Below, one piece after another: positions 6,596-14,762 of a stretch of DNA of 17,144 bases. The position numbers and the translations under genes were made by a program. A model generated the notes under the pieces. The model was not told the origin of the DNA, ran no database searches, and saw only the letters and a program-made list of their open reading frames with translations. This stretch comes from an uncultured Chthoniobacterales bacterium (lineage in GTDB: Bacteria > Verrucomicrobiota > Verrucomicrobiia > Chthoniobacterales > UBA10450). The DNA is taken from positions 1-17,144 of the forward strand of contig CATPAW010000121.1 of assembly GCA_955652255.1 (NCBI GenBank). The letters are read 5' to 3'. Each line of letters begins with the position of its first letter. The first letter of the stretch is position 1.

Positions 6596-7006
6596 ATGGA
6601 ATCAACTCGCACGATCAGGTTGCGCTGGCTGCACGGCACGGTCCACGACGTGACCCACCAGCTGGCTGGGTTGCGCTTTTCGCGCTCCGGTCCGCATGCC
6701 TGGCGGCCGGCCATCAACGCCTATCGATGCGAAAAATGCATCACGATTTGTGTCGATCTTGCCGGAGTCGAGCGCTCGGATATCGATCTGGCGATTGAAG
6801 CTCAGCGGTTGTTGATCCGCGGTGTGCGCGATGTGCCAGAGCCACGTGGCAAGGAAGATCCCGCTTTGCAAATGATCGCGATGGAAATCGATTACGGCCC
6901 ATTCGAACGCGAAGTACGGCTGCCCGACGAAGTCGATGTAAAAAAAGTGCGCGCGGAGCAGAAGAACGGCTTGCTCTGGATTCATTTGCCGCTCAAAAAA
7001 TCATGA
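6596..7006 (+). CDS. Small heat shock protein, Hsp20/alpha-crystallin family
   Basis: A 136-residue ATP-independent holdase chaperone. The alpha-crystallin domain covers about residues 37-134: AWRPAINAYRCEKCITICVD, then LAGVERSDIDLAIEAQRLLIRG, then FEREVRLPDEVDVKKVRAEQ, and the closing KNGLLWIHLP with the conserved (N)G-x-L core. The N-terminal arm is short and there is almost no C-terminal extension; I do not see a clear IxI motif. Its TGA overlaps the lon ATG (ATGA at 7003-7006), so chaperone and protease are translationally coupled. TTGAAA at 6558 recalls a heat-shock -35 box, but the matching -10 box is poor. Confidence 0.93.
   Translation: MESTRTIRLRWLHGTVHDVTHQLAGLRFSRSGPHAWRPAINAYRCEKCITICVDLAGVERSDIDLAIEAQRLLIRGVRDVPEPRGKEDPALQMIAMEIDYGPFEREVRLPDEVDVKKVRAEQKNGLLWIHLPLKKS
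6751..6760 (-). repeat. Dispersed 10-mer, copy 9
   Basis: Exact copy in hsp20, read as CVDLAG. Confidence 0.9.
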
Positions 7007-9453
7007 GCGCAGAATTATTGGAAGCGCTTCAGCCCGGCGGCGGGGCTAATCAGTTGCCATCTTACGGGCCGGCGATTGGCGGCGCGGAGCAAATTCAACC
7101 ACCAAAGATCCCGGATACATTGTCGATCTTGCCATTGCGCGGGTTTGTCATTTTTCCGGGAACAGTCGCGCCGCTCAATGTGCGCCGGACAGGATCGATC
7201 AAGCTTCTCGACGAAACCTTGCCCCTAACCAAGATCGTCGGTTTGATCGCGCAGCGCGATGAGAGCAAGGAAGATCCGGAGCCGCAGGACCTCTACACCG
7301 TCGGCACCGCGGCGATTGTGCTGAAACTCTTGCGACAGGCTGACGATCATGTCGTCGCGCTCGTACAGGGCCTGCGCCGGTTTTCGCTGCGCAAAATCGT
7401 GACGACGCACCCGTATTTGCGCGCCGAGATTGCATTGCTGGATTCGACTGCGCCGCCGCAAGCGAAGGAGTTCGAGGCCGAATTTCGAAATCTGCGCGAC
7501 TCGGCCGCGCAACTCTTCGATTTGGTGCCGGAAGCGCCGGAGGGAACGGGCGCAATTGTTCGTAGCATCGAAAGCGCGGAACAATTGGTCGATTTTCTCG
7601 CACCAAATCTGAATGTCGATCTTGCCCAAAAGCAGGCAATTTTGGAAGAGCTCGACGTCGCGAAGCGGTTGCGCGCAGTGCAAACGCACATCGCGACGCA
7701 GCTTGAGATCGCGCAGATCCAACAAAAGCTGCAGAAGGATGTGGCTTCGCAATTTTCCGATGCGCAACGCAAGGCTTACTTGCGCTCGCAACTGAAGGCC
7801 ATCCAGCAGGAACTCGGCGAAGGCGATACCGGCGCCGATCAGCAGATTGCGCAGCTGCGCACGCGGCTCGAGGAAGCGAAACCGCCGGCCGATGTGCTGG
7901 CACAAACGGAACGCGAATTGAAACGGCTCGATTTCATTCCTCCAGCCAGTCCGGAATATTCTGTTATTGTCACGTACGTCGAAACGATCGCGGAACTGCC
8001 CTGGTCGAAATTGACCGAAGACAACATCGATCTCGATCAGGCTCAACGAATTCTCGATCGCGACCACTACGATCTCGAAAAAGTGAAGCGCCGCTTGATC
8101 GAATATCTGGCCGTGCGCAAACTGAATCCGCGAGGGCATGGACCGATCTTGTGTTTTGTCGGGCCGCCCGGCGTCGGCAAAACCAGTTTGGGTCAATCGA
8201 TCGCCGACGCGCTCGGCCGCAAGTTTGCGCGCATGAGTCTGGGCGGCATTCGCGACGAAGCGGAAATTCGCGGGCATCGTCGCACTTACATCGGCTCGAT
8301 GCCGGGCCGAATCATTCAGGAATTGCGGCGCGCCGGCACGCGCAACCCGATTATGATGCTTGATGAGGTCGACAAGATCGGCGTGGATTTTCGCGGCGAT
8401 CCGGCCAGCGCGTTGCTTGAAGTGCTCGACCCACGGCAGAACTTTTCCTTCGTCGATCGTTACCTCGATGTGCCGTTCGATTTGTCCCAGGTCATTTTCA
8501 TCGCCACGGCCAATTACATCGATGCCGTGCCCGAACCGTTGCGCGACCGCATGGAAATTATTTCGCTGCCCGGTTACACCGAACGCGAGAAGCTGGAGAT
8601 CGCAAAACGCTATCTGGTGCGGCGACAACTTGAAGAGAACGGACTGAAACCGGAGCAGTGCGAGTGGCAGGACGAAGCATTTCGTCGCGTCATCAACGAT
8701 TACACGCACGAAGCCGGCGTGCGCGAACTCGAGCGGCAAATCGGCGCGGTCTGCCGCGCCGTCGCGGCGAAATGTGCGCGCGGCGAATGCGAGCGTGTCA
8801 CGATCACGCCTGAGTTCGTGGCCCAAACGCTTGGGCCGGCGCGTTTTGTGCGAGAGACCAAACTGGCAACGAGCAAACCGGGTGTCGCTACCGGACTCGC
8901 GTATACACCGTACGGCGGCGAAGTTTTGTACATCGAGGCCACCCGTTATCCCGGAAAAGGAAACGTCATTCTCACCGGACAAATTGGCGACGTGATGAAG
9001 GAATCAGTCCAGGCCGCGCTCAGTCTGGTGCGCACGCGCGCGAACGAGATCGGCGCGAAACCGGAGGAATTTCGCGACAACGACATTCATGTGCACGTTC
9101 CCGCTGGCGCAGTGCCGAAGGATGGACCGTCTGCGGGCGTGGCCATGTTCACCGCGCTCGCTTCGCTTTTCAGCAACACGCCGGTCCGTTCGGATGTTGC
9201 CATGACCGGTGAAATCACATTGCGCGGACTCGTGTTGCCGATCGGTGGATTAAAGGAAAAGAGTCTGGGCGCAATGCGGGCCGGTGTTTCCACGGTTATC
9301 ATTCCGAAGCTGAACGAAAAAGATCTGGTCGATGTCCCGGCAGAAGCGAAAGAGAAATTGAAATTCGTCCCGGTTGAGAATGTCGATCAAGTTCTCGACG
9401 TCGCCCTGGAAAAGACCGACGCGGCCCCTGAACGGAAGCTAGCCGCGAGCTAA
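7003..9453 (+). CDS. lon: ATP-dependent protease La (Lon)
   Basis: An 816-residue cytoplasmic AAA+ serine protease that degrades damaged and regulatory proteins. The N-terminal LON domain begins with LSILPLRGFVIFPGTVAPL (from about residue 40). A coiled-coil stretch (about 210-300) precedes the AAA+ module. Walker A is GPPGVGKT at 387-394 and Walker B is MMLDEVDK around 451-458, with GGIRDEAEIRGHRRTYIG between. The protease domain has PKDGPSAGVAM with catalytic Ser710 and GGLKEK with catalytic Lys753, 43 residues apart as in E. coli Lon. Length is normal for the family, and nothing is missing. The gene overlaps hsp20 by 4 nt and holds two copies of the dispersed 10-mer. Confidence 0.98.
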   Translation: MSAELLEALQPGGGANQLPSYGPAIGGAEQIQPPKIPDTLSILPLRGFVIFPGTVAPLNVRRTGSIKLLDETLPLTKIVGLIAQRDESKEDPEPQDLYTVGTAAIVLKLLRQADDHVVALVQGLRRFSLRKIVTTHPYLRAEIALLDSTAPPQAKEFEAEFRNLRDSAAQLFDLVPEAPEGTGAIVRSIESAEQLVDFLAPNLNVDLAQKQAILEELDVAKRLRAVQTHIATQLEIAQIQQKLQKDVASQFSDAQRKAYLRSQLKAIQQELGEGDTGADQQIAQLRTRLEEAKPPADVLAQTERELKRLDFIPPASPEYSVIVTYVETIAELPWSKLTEDNIDLDQAQRILDRDHYDLEKVKRRLIEYLAVRKLNPRGHGPILCFVGPPGVGKTSLGQSIADALGRKFARMSLGGIRDEAEIRGHRRTYIGSMPGRIIQELRRAGTRNPIMMLDEVDKIGVDFRGDPASALLEVLDPRQNFSFVDRYLDVPFDLSQVIFIATANYIDAVPEPLRDRMEIISLPGYTEREKLEIAKRYLVRRQLEENGLKPEQCEWQDEAFRRVINDYTHEAGVRELERQIGAVCRAVAAKCARGECERVTITPEFVAQTLGPARFVRETKLATSKPGVATGLAYTPYGGEVLYIEATRYPGKGNVILTGQIGDVMKESVQAALSLVRTRANEIGAKPEEFRDNDIHVHVPAGAVPKDGPSAGVAMFTALASLFSNTPVRSDVAMTGEITLRGLVLPIGGLKEKSLGAMRAGVSTVIIPKLNEKDLVDVPAEAKEKLKFVPVENVDQVLDVALEKTDAAPERKLAAS
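7121..7130 (-). repeat. Dispersed 10-mer, copy 10
   Basis: Exact copy in lon, read as LSILP, the conserved start of the LON domain. Confidence 0.9.
7614..7623 (-). repeat. Dispersed 10-mer, copy 11
   Basis: Exact copy in lon, read as NVDLAQ. Confidence 0.9.
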
Positions 9454-9502
9454 AACGAAACAGGCGCTCGACCTCGCCACTGGCGTCGTTCAAACTCGGC
9501 GC

Positions 9503-11194
9503 ATGTTTCGCTCTTTCTGTCTGGGCCTGTTTGTTCTTCTCCCGTCCGTTTCGTTGTTGTCCGAGCAAGATCGACAATCGCCATCTCAATTCGACGTCGT
9601 CATCAAAAACGGAAAGGTTTACGACGGATCGGGTAACGAACCGCAACGTGTCGATGTTGCGATTCGCGGGGACCGCATCAGCGGCGTCGGCGATTTTTCA
9701 AAAGCGACTGCGAAAAATATTGTCGATGCGAACGGACTCGCGGTCGCACCGGGATTCATCAACATGCTTTCGTGGTCGAACGAATCGTTGATTCAAGACG
9801 GGCGATCGCAAAGCGAGATCCGGCAAGGAGTCACCACCGAGATCATGGGCGAAGGCGAATCGATGGGGCCGGTGAACGATCGCGTCCGCGAACACATGCT
9901 GCGCCAGCAAACCGACATCAAATACGAAATCAAGTGGAACACGTTGGCCGAGTATCTGCGTTATCTCGAGAGTGGCGGCGTCTCCTGCAATGTCGCGTCC
10001 TTCATTGGCGCGGCCACGATTCGTGAAAATGTGATTGGCTTTGAAGACAAGGCGCCAACGCCGCCGCAACTCGATGAGATGCGGGCGCTCGTGCGCAAAG
10101 AGATGGAGGCGGGCGCGCTCGGGATCGGCACAGCGTTGATTTATCCGCCGGCGTTTTATGCGAAGACGGAAGAGATCATCGAGCTGTGCAAGGTGGCCGC
10201 AAAATATAAAGGCAAATACATCTCGCACATGCGCAGCGAGGGAAATCGATTGCTGGAAGCGTTCGACGAACTGGTCCAGATCAGCCGGGAAGCAAAAATT
10301 CCGGCTGAGGTTTATCACATCAAAGCCGCCGGACGACAAAACTGGGGCAAGATCGACAATCTGCTTTCGCGAATCGAAGCGGCGCAAAAAGAGGGCCTCA
10401 ACATCCGCGCCAACATGTACACCTACACCGCCGCCGGGACGGGGCTCGATGCCTGTTTGCCGCCTTGGACCGAAGACGGCGGTTACCCGGCGTTGTTCAA
10501 ACGGTTGCGGGACCCGGCGACGCGAGAAAAGATTGCCGCCGAGGTCGGCAAAGACAGCGACCAGTGGGAAAATCTTTATATCGGCGCCGGTTCGCCCAAC
10601 AACATTTTGCTGGTCGGATTCAAATCGGACAAGCTGAAACCGCTCACTGGCAAATCGCTCGCCGAAGTCGCGAAGATGCGCGGCAAGGATCCGATCACCA
10701 CCGTTATGGATTTGATCGCGGAAGACGAGTCGCGCATCGGCACGATTTATCTTTTGATGTCAGAAGAGAACGTGAAAAAGGAAATGGCCAAGCCATGGAT
10801 TTCTTTTTGTTCCGATGAAGCATCGCAGGCGCCGGAAGGCGTCTTTCTGAAATCGAATCCGCATCCGCGCGCCTATGGCAGTTTTGCGCGCGTGCTCGGC
10901 AAATATGCGCGCGATGACAAAGTGATTTCGCTGGCGGAAGCGGTCCGGCGATTAAGCGGTTTGCCCGCTACGAACCTCTGCCTCGATCACCGCGGTTTCA
11001 TCAAGGAAGGAATGTTCGCCGATGTAGTCGTGTTCGACCCGGCAACAATCGCGGACCGCGCGACGTTCGAAAAACCGCACCAGTACGCCATCGGCGTGAA
11101 GCAGGTTTTTGTAAATGGCGTGCAAGTAATCAAAGACGGCGAGCACACTGGCGCCAAACCGGGCCGCGCGCTTTGGGGGCCGGGAAAATTATAG
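9503..11194 (+). CDS. N-acyl-D-amino-acid deacylase-like amidohydrolase lacking the HxH metal site, secreted
   Basis: A 563-residue protein with a signal peptide (MFRSFCLGLFVLLPSVSLLS). The amidohydrolase start DVVIKNGKVYDGSGNEPQRV is at about 31-50 and the C-terminal composite domain ends with KPGRALWGPGKL. Close family features include ISHMRSEGNRL (H242), EVYHIKAAG (H272) and ISFCSDEAS (D438), corresponding to the His, His and Asp of D-aminoacylases. The usual PGFIDxHxH is replaced by PGFINMLSWS (L89 and W91 in the His positions), and the usual Cys of VTTxxxGNCG is replaced (VTTEIMGEG). Part of the classical metal site is therefore absent. I recall related D-aminoacylase-annotated proteins with this NMLSW variant. 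Substrate is unknown. It stands alone between lon and the convergent resB. Confidence 0.85.
   Translation: MFRSFCLGLFVLLPSVSLLSEQDRQSPSQFDVVIKNGKVYDGSGNEPQRVDVAIRGDRISGVGDFSKATAKNIVDANGLAVAPGFINMLSWSNESLIQDGRSQSEIRQGVTTEIMGEGESMGPVNDRVREHMLRQQTDIKYEIKWNTLAEYLRYLESGGVSCNVASFIGAATIRENVIGFEDKAPTPPQLDEMRALVRKEMEAGALGIGTALIYPPAFYAKTEEIIELCKVAAKYKGKYISHMRSEGNRLLEAFDELVQISREAKIPAEVYHIKAAGRQNWGKIDNLLSRIEAAQKEGLNIRANMYTYTAAGTGLDACLPPWTEDGGYPALFKRLRDPATREKIAAEVGKDSDQWENLYIGAGSPNNILLVGFKSDKLKPLTGKSLAEVAKMRGKDPITTVMDLIAEDESRIGTIYLLMSEENVKKEMAKPWISFCSDEASQAPEGVFLKSNPHPRAYGSFARVLGKYARDDKVISLAEAVRRLSGLPATNLCLDHRGFIKEGMFADVVVFDPATIADRATFEKPHQYAIGVKQVFVNGVQVIKDGEHTGAKPGRALWGPGKL
9567..9576 (+). repeat. Dispersed 10-mer, copy 12
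   Basis: Exact copy just after the signal peptide of the deacylase-like gene, read as EQDRQS. Confidence 0.9.
10349..10358 (+). repeat. Dispersed 10-mer, copy 13
   Basis: Exact copy in the deacylase-like gene, read as GKIDNL. Confidence 0.9.
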
Positions 11195-11213
11195 TCGCTC
11201 GATCCGGCCGACC

Positions 11214-13205
11214 CTAGGAGGCAATCGCTTCTTCGGGAACGCGCACGTGCTTTTGACTTTTCAACGGAGCCGGCGCAATCACCGGCGCGACCGCAGTTCC
11301 TCTGCGAAAACCGCGCACGTAAAACATGAGAAAGACGCCGTTGACAACGAGGAGCGAGCCGATCCATTTCAGCAACCAGCCTGGATCGCGCAAAATTTGC
11401 ACGGTGCTTTGACCGAGATTGTCCGGATTCCACGAGGCCTGGGAGATTTTGTAGGTCAGGCCAGTCCAGGTGTGCAACCACGCGCCGGGAAAACTAAACG
11501 GGTTGTTCATCCAACATTGGCCGGTCGCGCTCTCGCCTTCGGCAGTGGAAATGCGCAATGTGCTTTTGAATCCGGCGGGAGCATCGCTGCCTTCGTTGCG
11601 TTTCACTTCGAAATCGACCAATTCGAGAGCGATCGGCAGTGGAATCACTTTCCAACCGTAAGCGACCTGGGTCTCGTTCGGCGAAGTTGGGACCGCGATC
11701 TGCCAGCCAGCCGGGACCCATTGCTCGAACGTTTCACCGTTTTGCTCGAGGCGAACTCGGACGCCGTCGGGTAAATCCGCCGCCGGCGAAGATGCCGATG
11801 TCTTCATTGGCGCGAAATCCATCCACGGTTCGGCGTGCGGCATTGTCTTGTCGATCTTGAGTTGCCAATCGGCCCAACCGGTGGCGAGCGGCTTGTTGAT
11901 GTCGATCTTGCCGGTTGAAGCACCGGTTTTGCGTGAAACAAGTTCGTAACTGAGCAATCCGTCCTCCGCGACAAAAAGCGTAAGCCGATTTGGTGTTTCG
12001 CTGCCGGCTGGCGGCATGGTGGGCGGACCGCCGTTGGTGGTTAATTCGTTGCCGCCATGTGGATTTTTGCTCGCGGGCGCTGCGGCGGGAGTGCCTTTGC
12101 CGTGAATTGTGACGAGCACCGCCGGATTATTTGGCTGCTCGGTTAGCGAACCCGGTTTGCCGTCCTGAATCCGGAAGTCCGCCCAATAATTGTCGATCTT
12201 GAGCGTGAATGGCGTGCCATCGATCGCGACTTCGCGCCCAAGATTTTCCGCGACATCGAAACTCGCTTCTTTTCCGTTTAACAAAATCGCCACACGGCCT
12301 TTGTTTCCCTTTTCTGGCGCGAGCAATTGCACTTTTGCGCCGATGCTGCCTCCTTTCGCGACACGGCCAATTTGTTCATCGGGCGCTTTGCTGAATGCAA
12401 AGATCGACTCCTCAAGATCGACATCTGGTTGGTGGCTCGTGCTCGACGGGCGATTCGGCGAATCGCCCCTACCTGCGTCTCGCGCAACGCCGCGCTTAAG
12501 TTCGATGTTCGCGAGTCCCATCGAGAAATTTCCATGCTGCGGATCGTCGACCAGTAACCAGCTTTCGAGATGCTGGTTCATCAACGCGGTAGAGATCGTG
12601 AAATGCAGCGCGGGCGCGCCGCCATCAGCGAGCGGTCGTGGGTTCAACTTCCCTTCAATCGCGGCCGCGTAATCGATGATGCTCAAGCGCGCGCCACTTG
12701 CGAGCACGCCAAGTTCTTTCGGATGATCCGGATTCGGCGGATGATGCAAAAATTCCGCGGCGTAACCTTTGACGATGCCGTCGGTGTCATGGATGCGGAG
12801 CTGATGTTGATTGACAAGTAGCCGGTTGGTTGGCGGCTCGCCTTTGAAAAGCGTGATCGTGCCTTCCGTTCCCCAAATCCGGCCGATGAGCGAACCGGTG
12901 AGCAAGGTGATGATGCCGAGATGAGTGATGAGAAAGGCGACGTGATGTTTGCGCCACGGCCAGCGTGAGATCGCGGAGACGGCGAGGTTCGCGCCGAGCA
13001 GGATCAGCCAAAGATTGAACCACGGCGCGCCGTAAACGTAGGCGCGCGCCACGTTCGCGTCGAAACTCGATTCGTAAAGCGTTCCGGCGATCGCGGCAAC
13101 AATCAAAACCGCGAGCAGAACAACTGCGAGTTTAAGCGATGCAAAAAAACGAAAGAGCGGATTTTCTTGCCAAACCGGACGCGCGGATGAATTCGAATTG
13201 GCCAT
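11214..13205 (-). CDS. resB: Cytochrome c biogenesis protein ResB (Ccs1)
   Basis: The partner of CcsA in System II cytochrome c maturation; it receives apocytochrome and helps bring haem and protein together outside the membrane. I start at the ATG at 13205 (663 residues), because the frame before it (to a TTG at 13298) runs through hairpins. Three N-terminal membrane segments at about 24-44, 63-79 and 88-108 carry the typical FASLKLAVVLLAVLIV and HVAFLITHLGII. A long periplasmic domain follows, and a last membrane segment at about 611-630 precedes the basic YVRGFRRG tail. Residues about 242-257 (RDAGRGDSPNRPSSTS) are encoded by a palindromic element and look like an in-frame insertion. The gene is unusually rich in the dispersed 10-mer: four exact copies inside, one just upstream of the ATG. 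Confidence 0.92.
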   Translation of the reverse strand: MANSNSSARPVWQENPLFRFFASLKLAVVLLAVLIVAAIAGTLYESSFDANVARAYVYGAPWFNLWLILLGANLAVSAISRWPWRKHHVAFLITHLGIITLLTGSLIGRIWGTEGTITLFKGEPPTNRLLVNQHQLRIHDTDGIVKGYAAEFLHHPPNPDHPKELGVLASGARLSIIDYAAAIEGKLNPRPLADGGAPALHFTISTALMNQHLESWLLVDDPQHGNFSMGLANIELKRGVARDAGRGDSPNRPSSTSHQPDVDLEESIFAFSKAPDEQIGRVAKGGSIGAKVQLLAPEKGNKGRVAILLNGKEASFDVAENLGREVAIDGTPFTLKIDNYWADFRIQDGKPGSLTEQPNNPAVLVTIHGKGTPAAAPASKNPHGGNELTTNGGPPTMPPAGSETPNRLTLFVAEDGLLSYELVSRKTGASTGKIDINKPLATGWADWQLKIDKTMPHAEPWMDFAPMKTSASSPAADLPDGVRVRLEQNGETFEQWVPAGWQIAVPTSPNETQVAYGWKVIPLPIALELVDFEVKRNEGSDAPAGFKSTLRISTAEGESATGQCWMNNPFSFPGAWLHTWTGLTYKISQASWNPDNLGQSTVQILRDPGWLLKWIGSLLVVNGVFLMFYVRGFRRGTAVAPVIAPAPLKSQKHVRVPEEAIAS
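11849..11858 (-). repeat. Dispersed 10-mer, copy 14
   Basis: Exact copy in resB, read as LKIDK; direct pair with the next copy, 51 nt apart. Confidence 0.9.
11900..11909 (-). repeat. Dispersed 10-mer, copy 15
   Basis: Exact copy in resB, read as GKIDIN. Confidence 0.9.
12191..12200 (-). repeat. Dispersed 10-mer, copy 16
   Basis: Exact copy in resB, read as LKIDNY. Confidence 0.9.
12400..12423 (+). repeat. Dispersed 10-mer, copy 17, with a degenerate tandem neighbour
   Basis: The exact copy is 12414-12423 (VDLEE in resB); AAGATCGACT, one mismatch, is at 12400-12409 in the same orientation, 14 nt away. Confidence 0.85.
12448..12472 (-). repeat. Palindromic REP-like element inside resB
   Basis: GGGCGATTC (12448-12456), loop GGC, GAATCGCCC (12460-12468), followed by CTAC: a perfect 9-bp stem. 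On the coding strand it begins GTAGGGGCGATTC. It shares the GTAGGG(G)CGRTT arm with the element at 15501-15523 and lies in a stretch of resB encoding low-complexity residues. Confidence 0.65.
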
Positions 13206-13208
13206 GCG

Positions 13209-13218
13209 AAGATCGACA
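13209..13218 (+). repeat. Dispersed 10-mer, copy 18
   Basis: Exact copy lying three bases before the resB ATG at 13205-13203. Confidence 0.9.
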
Positions 13219-13274
13219 TCTTCCGCGAGGATAATGCCGCGTTCAATCGCGGAGTTATCAGTGTCCGATCCTGC

Positions 13275-13319
13275 GGGGGAAGCGGTTCGCTGCCCCAAGG
13301 GACGCTAGCGGCGTCTCGC
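13275..13319. repeat. Two adjacent hairpins upstream of resB
   Basis: Hairpin 1: GGGG-A-AGCG (13276-13284), loop GTT, CGCT-G-CCCC (13288-13296), eight pairs and one mismatch. Hairpin 2: GACGC (13301-13305), loop TAGCG, GCGTC (13311-13315). The second is followed by GCGTCTCGC, a 9-mer also found next to the element inside resB (12475-12483). Closely spaced hairpins of this kind resemble REP/BIME units. Confidence 0.45.
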
Positions 13320-13407
13320 ACAATTCAATCTTCGACGGTCATAGACCACCGCTTCGCTCTGAACGTGGCACGGGGGTTTACGCGCGAGCGTAGCCCGGAA
13401 CAGCCGG

Positions 13408-13905
13408 TCAATCCGTCCACGCTTTCCAGCGTTTCCGGATCGGCTTTGTATAACGGTGGATGTCGATGTTTCTTACGCGGTCGACGCCTTCCTTCATCGC
13501 TTCGGCCGAATCTTCGTACTTTTCCTTCACCGATTTGAAGAACGGCCAGAGAAAAGGCAATGACAGAAAGCTCCAATGCATGCTCCCAAGCGAAGGCTTT
13601 ACCTTGGTTTCCCTCTCTTCCGAAGTTGAGGCGTAACGGATTGCCAAGCCGATGGCGAGACCGATGGCGAGCGCACCGAGAATAGTGGGCACGGGGTTCT
13701 CGCGCAGGAAAAATTCTGTGCGCTCTCGAACATTACCTGCTTTTTCTTTCGTCTGCTCCCAGGTATCGCCTGCGGCAGCCGAGACTTTGCGAGCCGTTTG
13801 CCGCAAACGCCGCCTCGCACCAGATTCAATCTTCTCTTCGCCGGATGGCGGCGGGGCAGAAAGAGGTTCGTCTTCCACAAAATCGTCGCTGTTTGGATTG
13901 ATCAT
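13408..13905 (-). CDS. DUF883/YqjD-like membrane-anchored protein
   Basis: A 165-residue protein. The N-terminus is acidic and proline-rich, then a charged helical stretch (RRRLRQTARKVSAAAGDTWE and QTKEKAGNVRERTEFFLREN, about 31-70) leads into a glycine/alanine-rich membrane segment (PVPTILGALAIGLAIGLAIR, about 71-90). This helix plus NP/HP plus Gly-zipper order is that of DUF883/ElaB/YqjD proteins, which in E. coli are tail-anchored inner-membrane proteins able to bind ribosomes. Here about 70 more residues follow, including a second hydrophobic patch (MHWSFLSLPFLWPFF) and a basic end, which is longer than usual. It could therefore be a divergent relative. It is convergent with nothing and probably monocistronic. 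Confidence 0.65.
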   Translation of the reverse strand: MINPNSDDFVEDEPLSAPPPSGEEKIESGARRRLRQTARKVSAAAGDTWEQTKEKAGNVRERTEFFLRENPVPTILGALAIGLAIGLAIRYASTSEERETKVKPSLGSMHWSFLSLPFLWPFFKSVKEKYEDSAEAMKEGVDRVRNIDIHRYTKPIRKRWKAWTD

Positions 13906-14070
13906 GCAATCGATTCGTAACTGAACCCGCTTCTGCGTTTCTCGGGCTGTTCTTCACGTCAGACGCGGCCTCGAATCGCGAAACAAGATTAAGCAGAAGA
14001 GCAAAAAGGGCAACGTGCGATACGGCGTCAGTTCTCTCTTCGAATGTGTCCGTTCGATTTGTCCGTCGCT
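13906..14070. other. Intergenic, no recognised feature
   Basis: This stretch separates the DUF883-like gene from the end of pdxH. I see no coding frame, no clear hairpin and no dispersed 10-mer. It should contain the promoter of the DUF883-like gene, but I cannot pick boxes with confidence. Confidence 0.5.
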
Positions 14071-14724
14071 TTACGGCGCGAGCCGATCAATCAACCAGGA
14101 ACCGTCCGCCTGCCGCGTGTAACGAAATCGATCGTGCAAGCGGTCCGGGCGGCCTTGCCAAAATTCCATCGTTTGCGGCGCCAGTCGATACCCGCCCCAA
14201 TGCGGTGGCAGTGGGATTGGTTTATCGGCGAAGCGCTCGGTCATCTCCGCCATGCGCGCGTCGAGCACGCGGCGCGCATCCAGCACTTCGGTTTGGCGCG
14301 AGGCCCACGCGCCGAGCTGGCTCCCAACCGGGCGCGAATGAAAATAACGCGCCGATTCCTCACGCGAAGTTTCTTCTACTTTGCCGTTGATACGGATTTG
14401 CCGATCCAGTTCGATCCAATAAAAGGCGAGCGCGGCAAAGGGATTTGCCTCGAGCTGCTGCCCCTTTTCACTTTGATAATTCGTGAAGAAGACAAAGCCG
14501 TCCTGGTCGAATCCTTTTAATAACACGACGCGCACCGACGGCCTCGCATCCGGCCCGGCGGTGGCGAGACTCATGGCATTGACGTCGCGAATACCAGCTT
14601 CAATCGCGGCGGTGAACCAGTTTGAGAATTGTTTAATTGGATCGGGATCGAGATCGCGACGGCGCAGACCATGCGCAGCATGTTCATAACGCGAAGCGGC
14701 AGGATCATGCGGCGTCTCCAACAT
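14071..14724 (-). CDS. pdxH: Pyridoxamine 5'-phosphate oxidase
   Basis: An FMN enzyme that oxidises pyridoxine or pyridoxamine 5'-phosphate to the cofactor PLP. The ATG at 14724 gives 217 residues; a GTG three codons earlier is possible. Typical PdxH blocks are present: DPIKQFSNWFTAAIEAGIRDVNAMSLAT, PSVRVVLLKGFDQDGFVFFTNY then SEKGQQLEANPFAALAFYW (FMN-binding core), RPVGSQLGAWASRQ, PLPPHWGGYRLAP and the C-terminal EFWQGRPDRLHDRFRY. It is a normal-length enzyme. PLP made here is the cofactor of HisC, encoded 0.8 kb away, though that is coincidental rather than an operon. Confidence 0.97.
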   Translation of the reverse strand: MLETPHDPAASRYEHAAHGLRRRDLDPDPIKQFSNWFTAAIEAGIRDVNAMSLATAGPDARPSVRVVLLKGFDQDGFVFFTNYQSEKGQQLEANPFAALAFYWIELDRQIRINGKVEETSREESARYFHSRPVGSQLGAWASRQTEVLDARRVLDARMAEMTERFADKPIPLPPHWGGYRLAPQTMEFWQGRPDRLHDRFRYTRQADGSWLIDRLAP

Positions 14725-14752
14725 GTGCCGCACAATATTCGCGAGATCGAAA

Positions 14753-14762
14753 TTGTCGATCT
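14753..14762 (-). repeat. Degenerate dispersed motif upstream of pdxH
   Basis: TTGTCGATCT with A instead of the final T of the core; 28 nt upstream of the pdxH ATG, next to another repeat. Confidence 0.65.

Noticed and set aside
7225..8982. 585-residue minus-strand open frame opposite lon
   Set aside because: Lon is certain on the plus strand, and the antisense frame shows no domain; long antisense frames are common in GC-rich genes.
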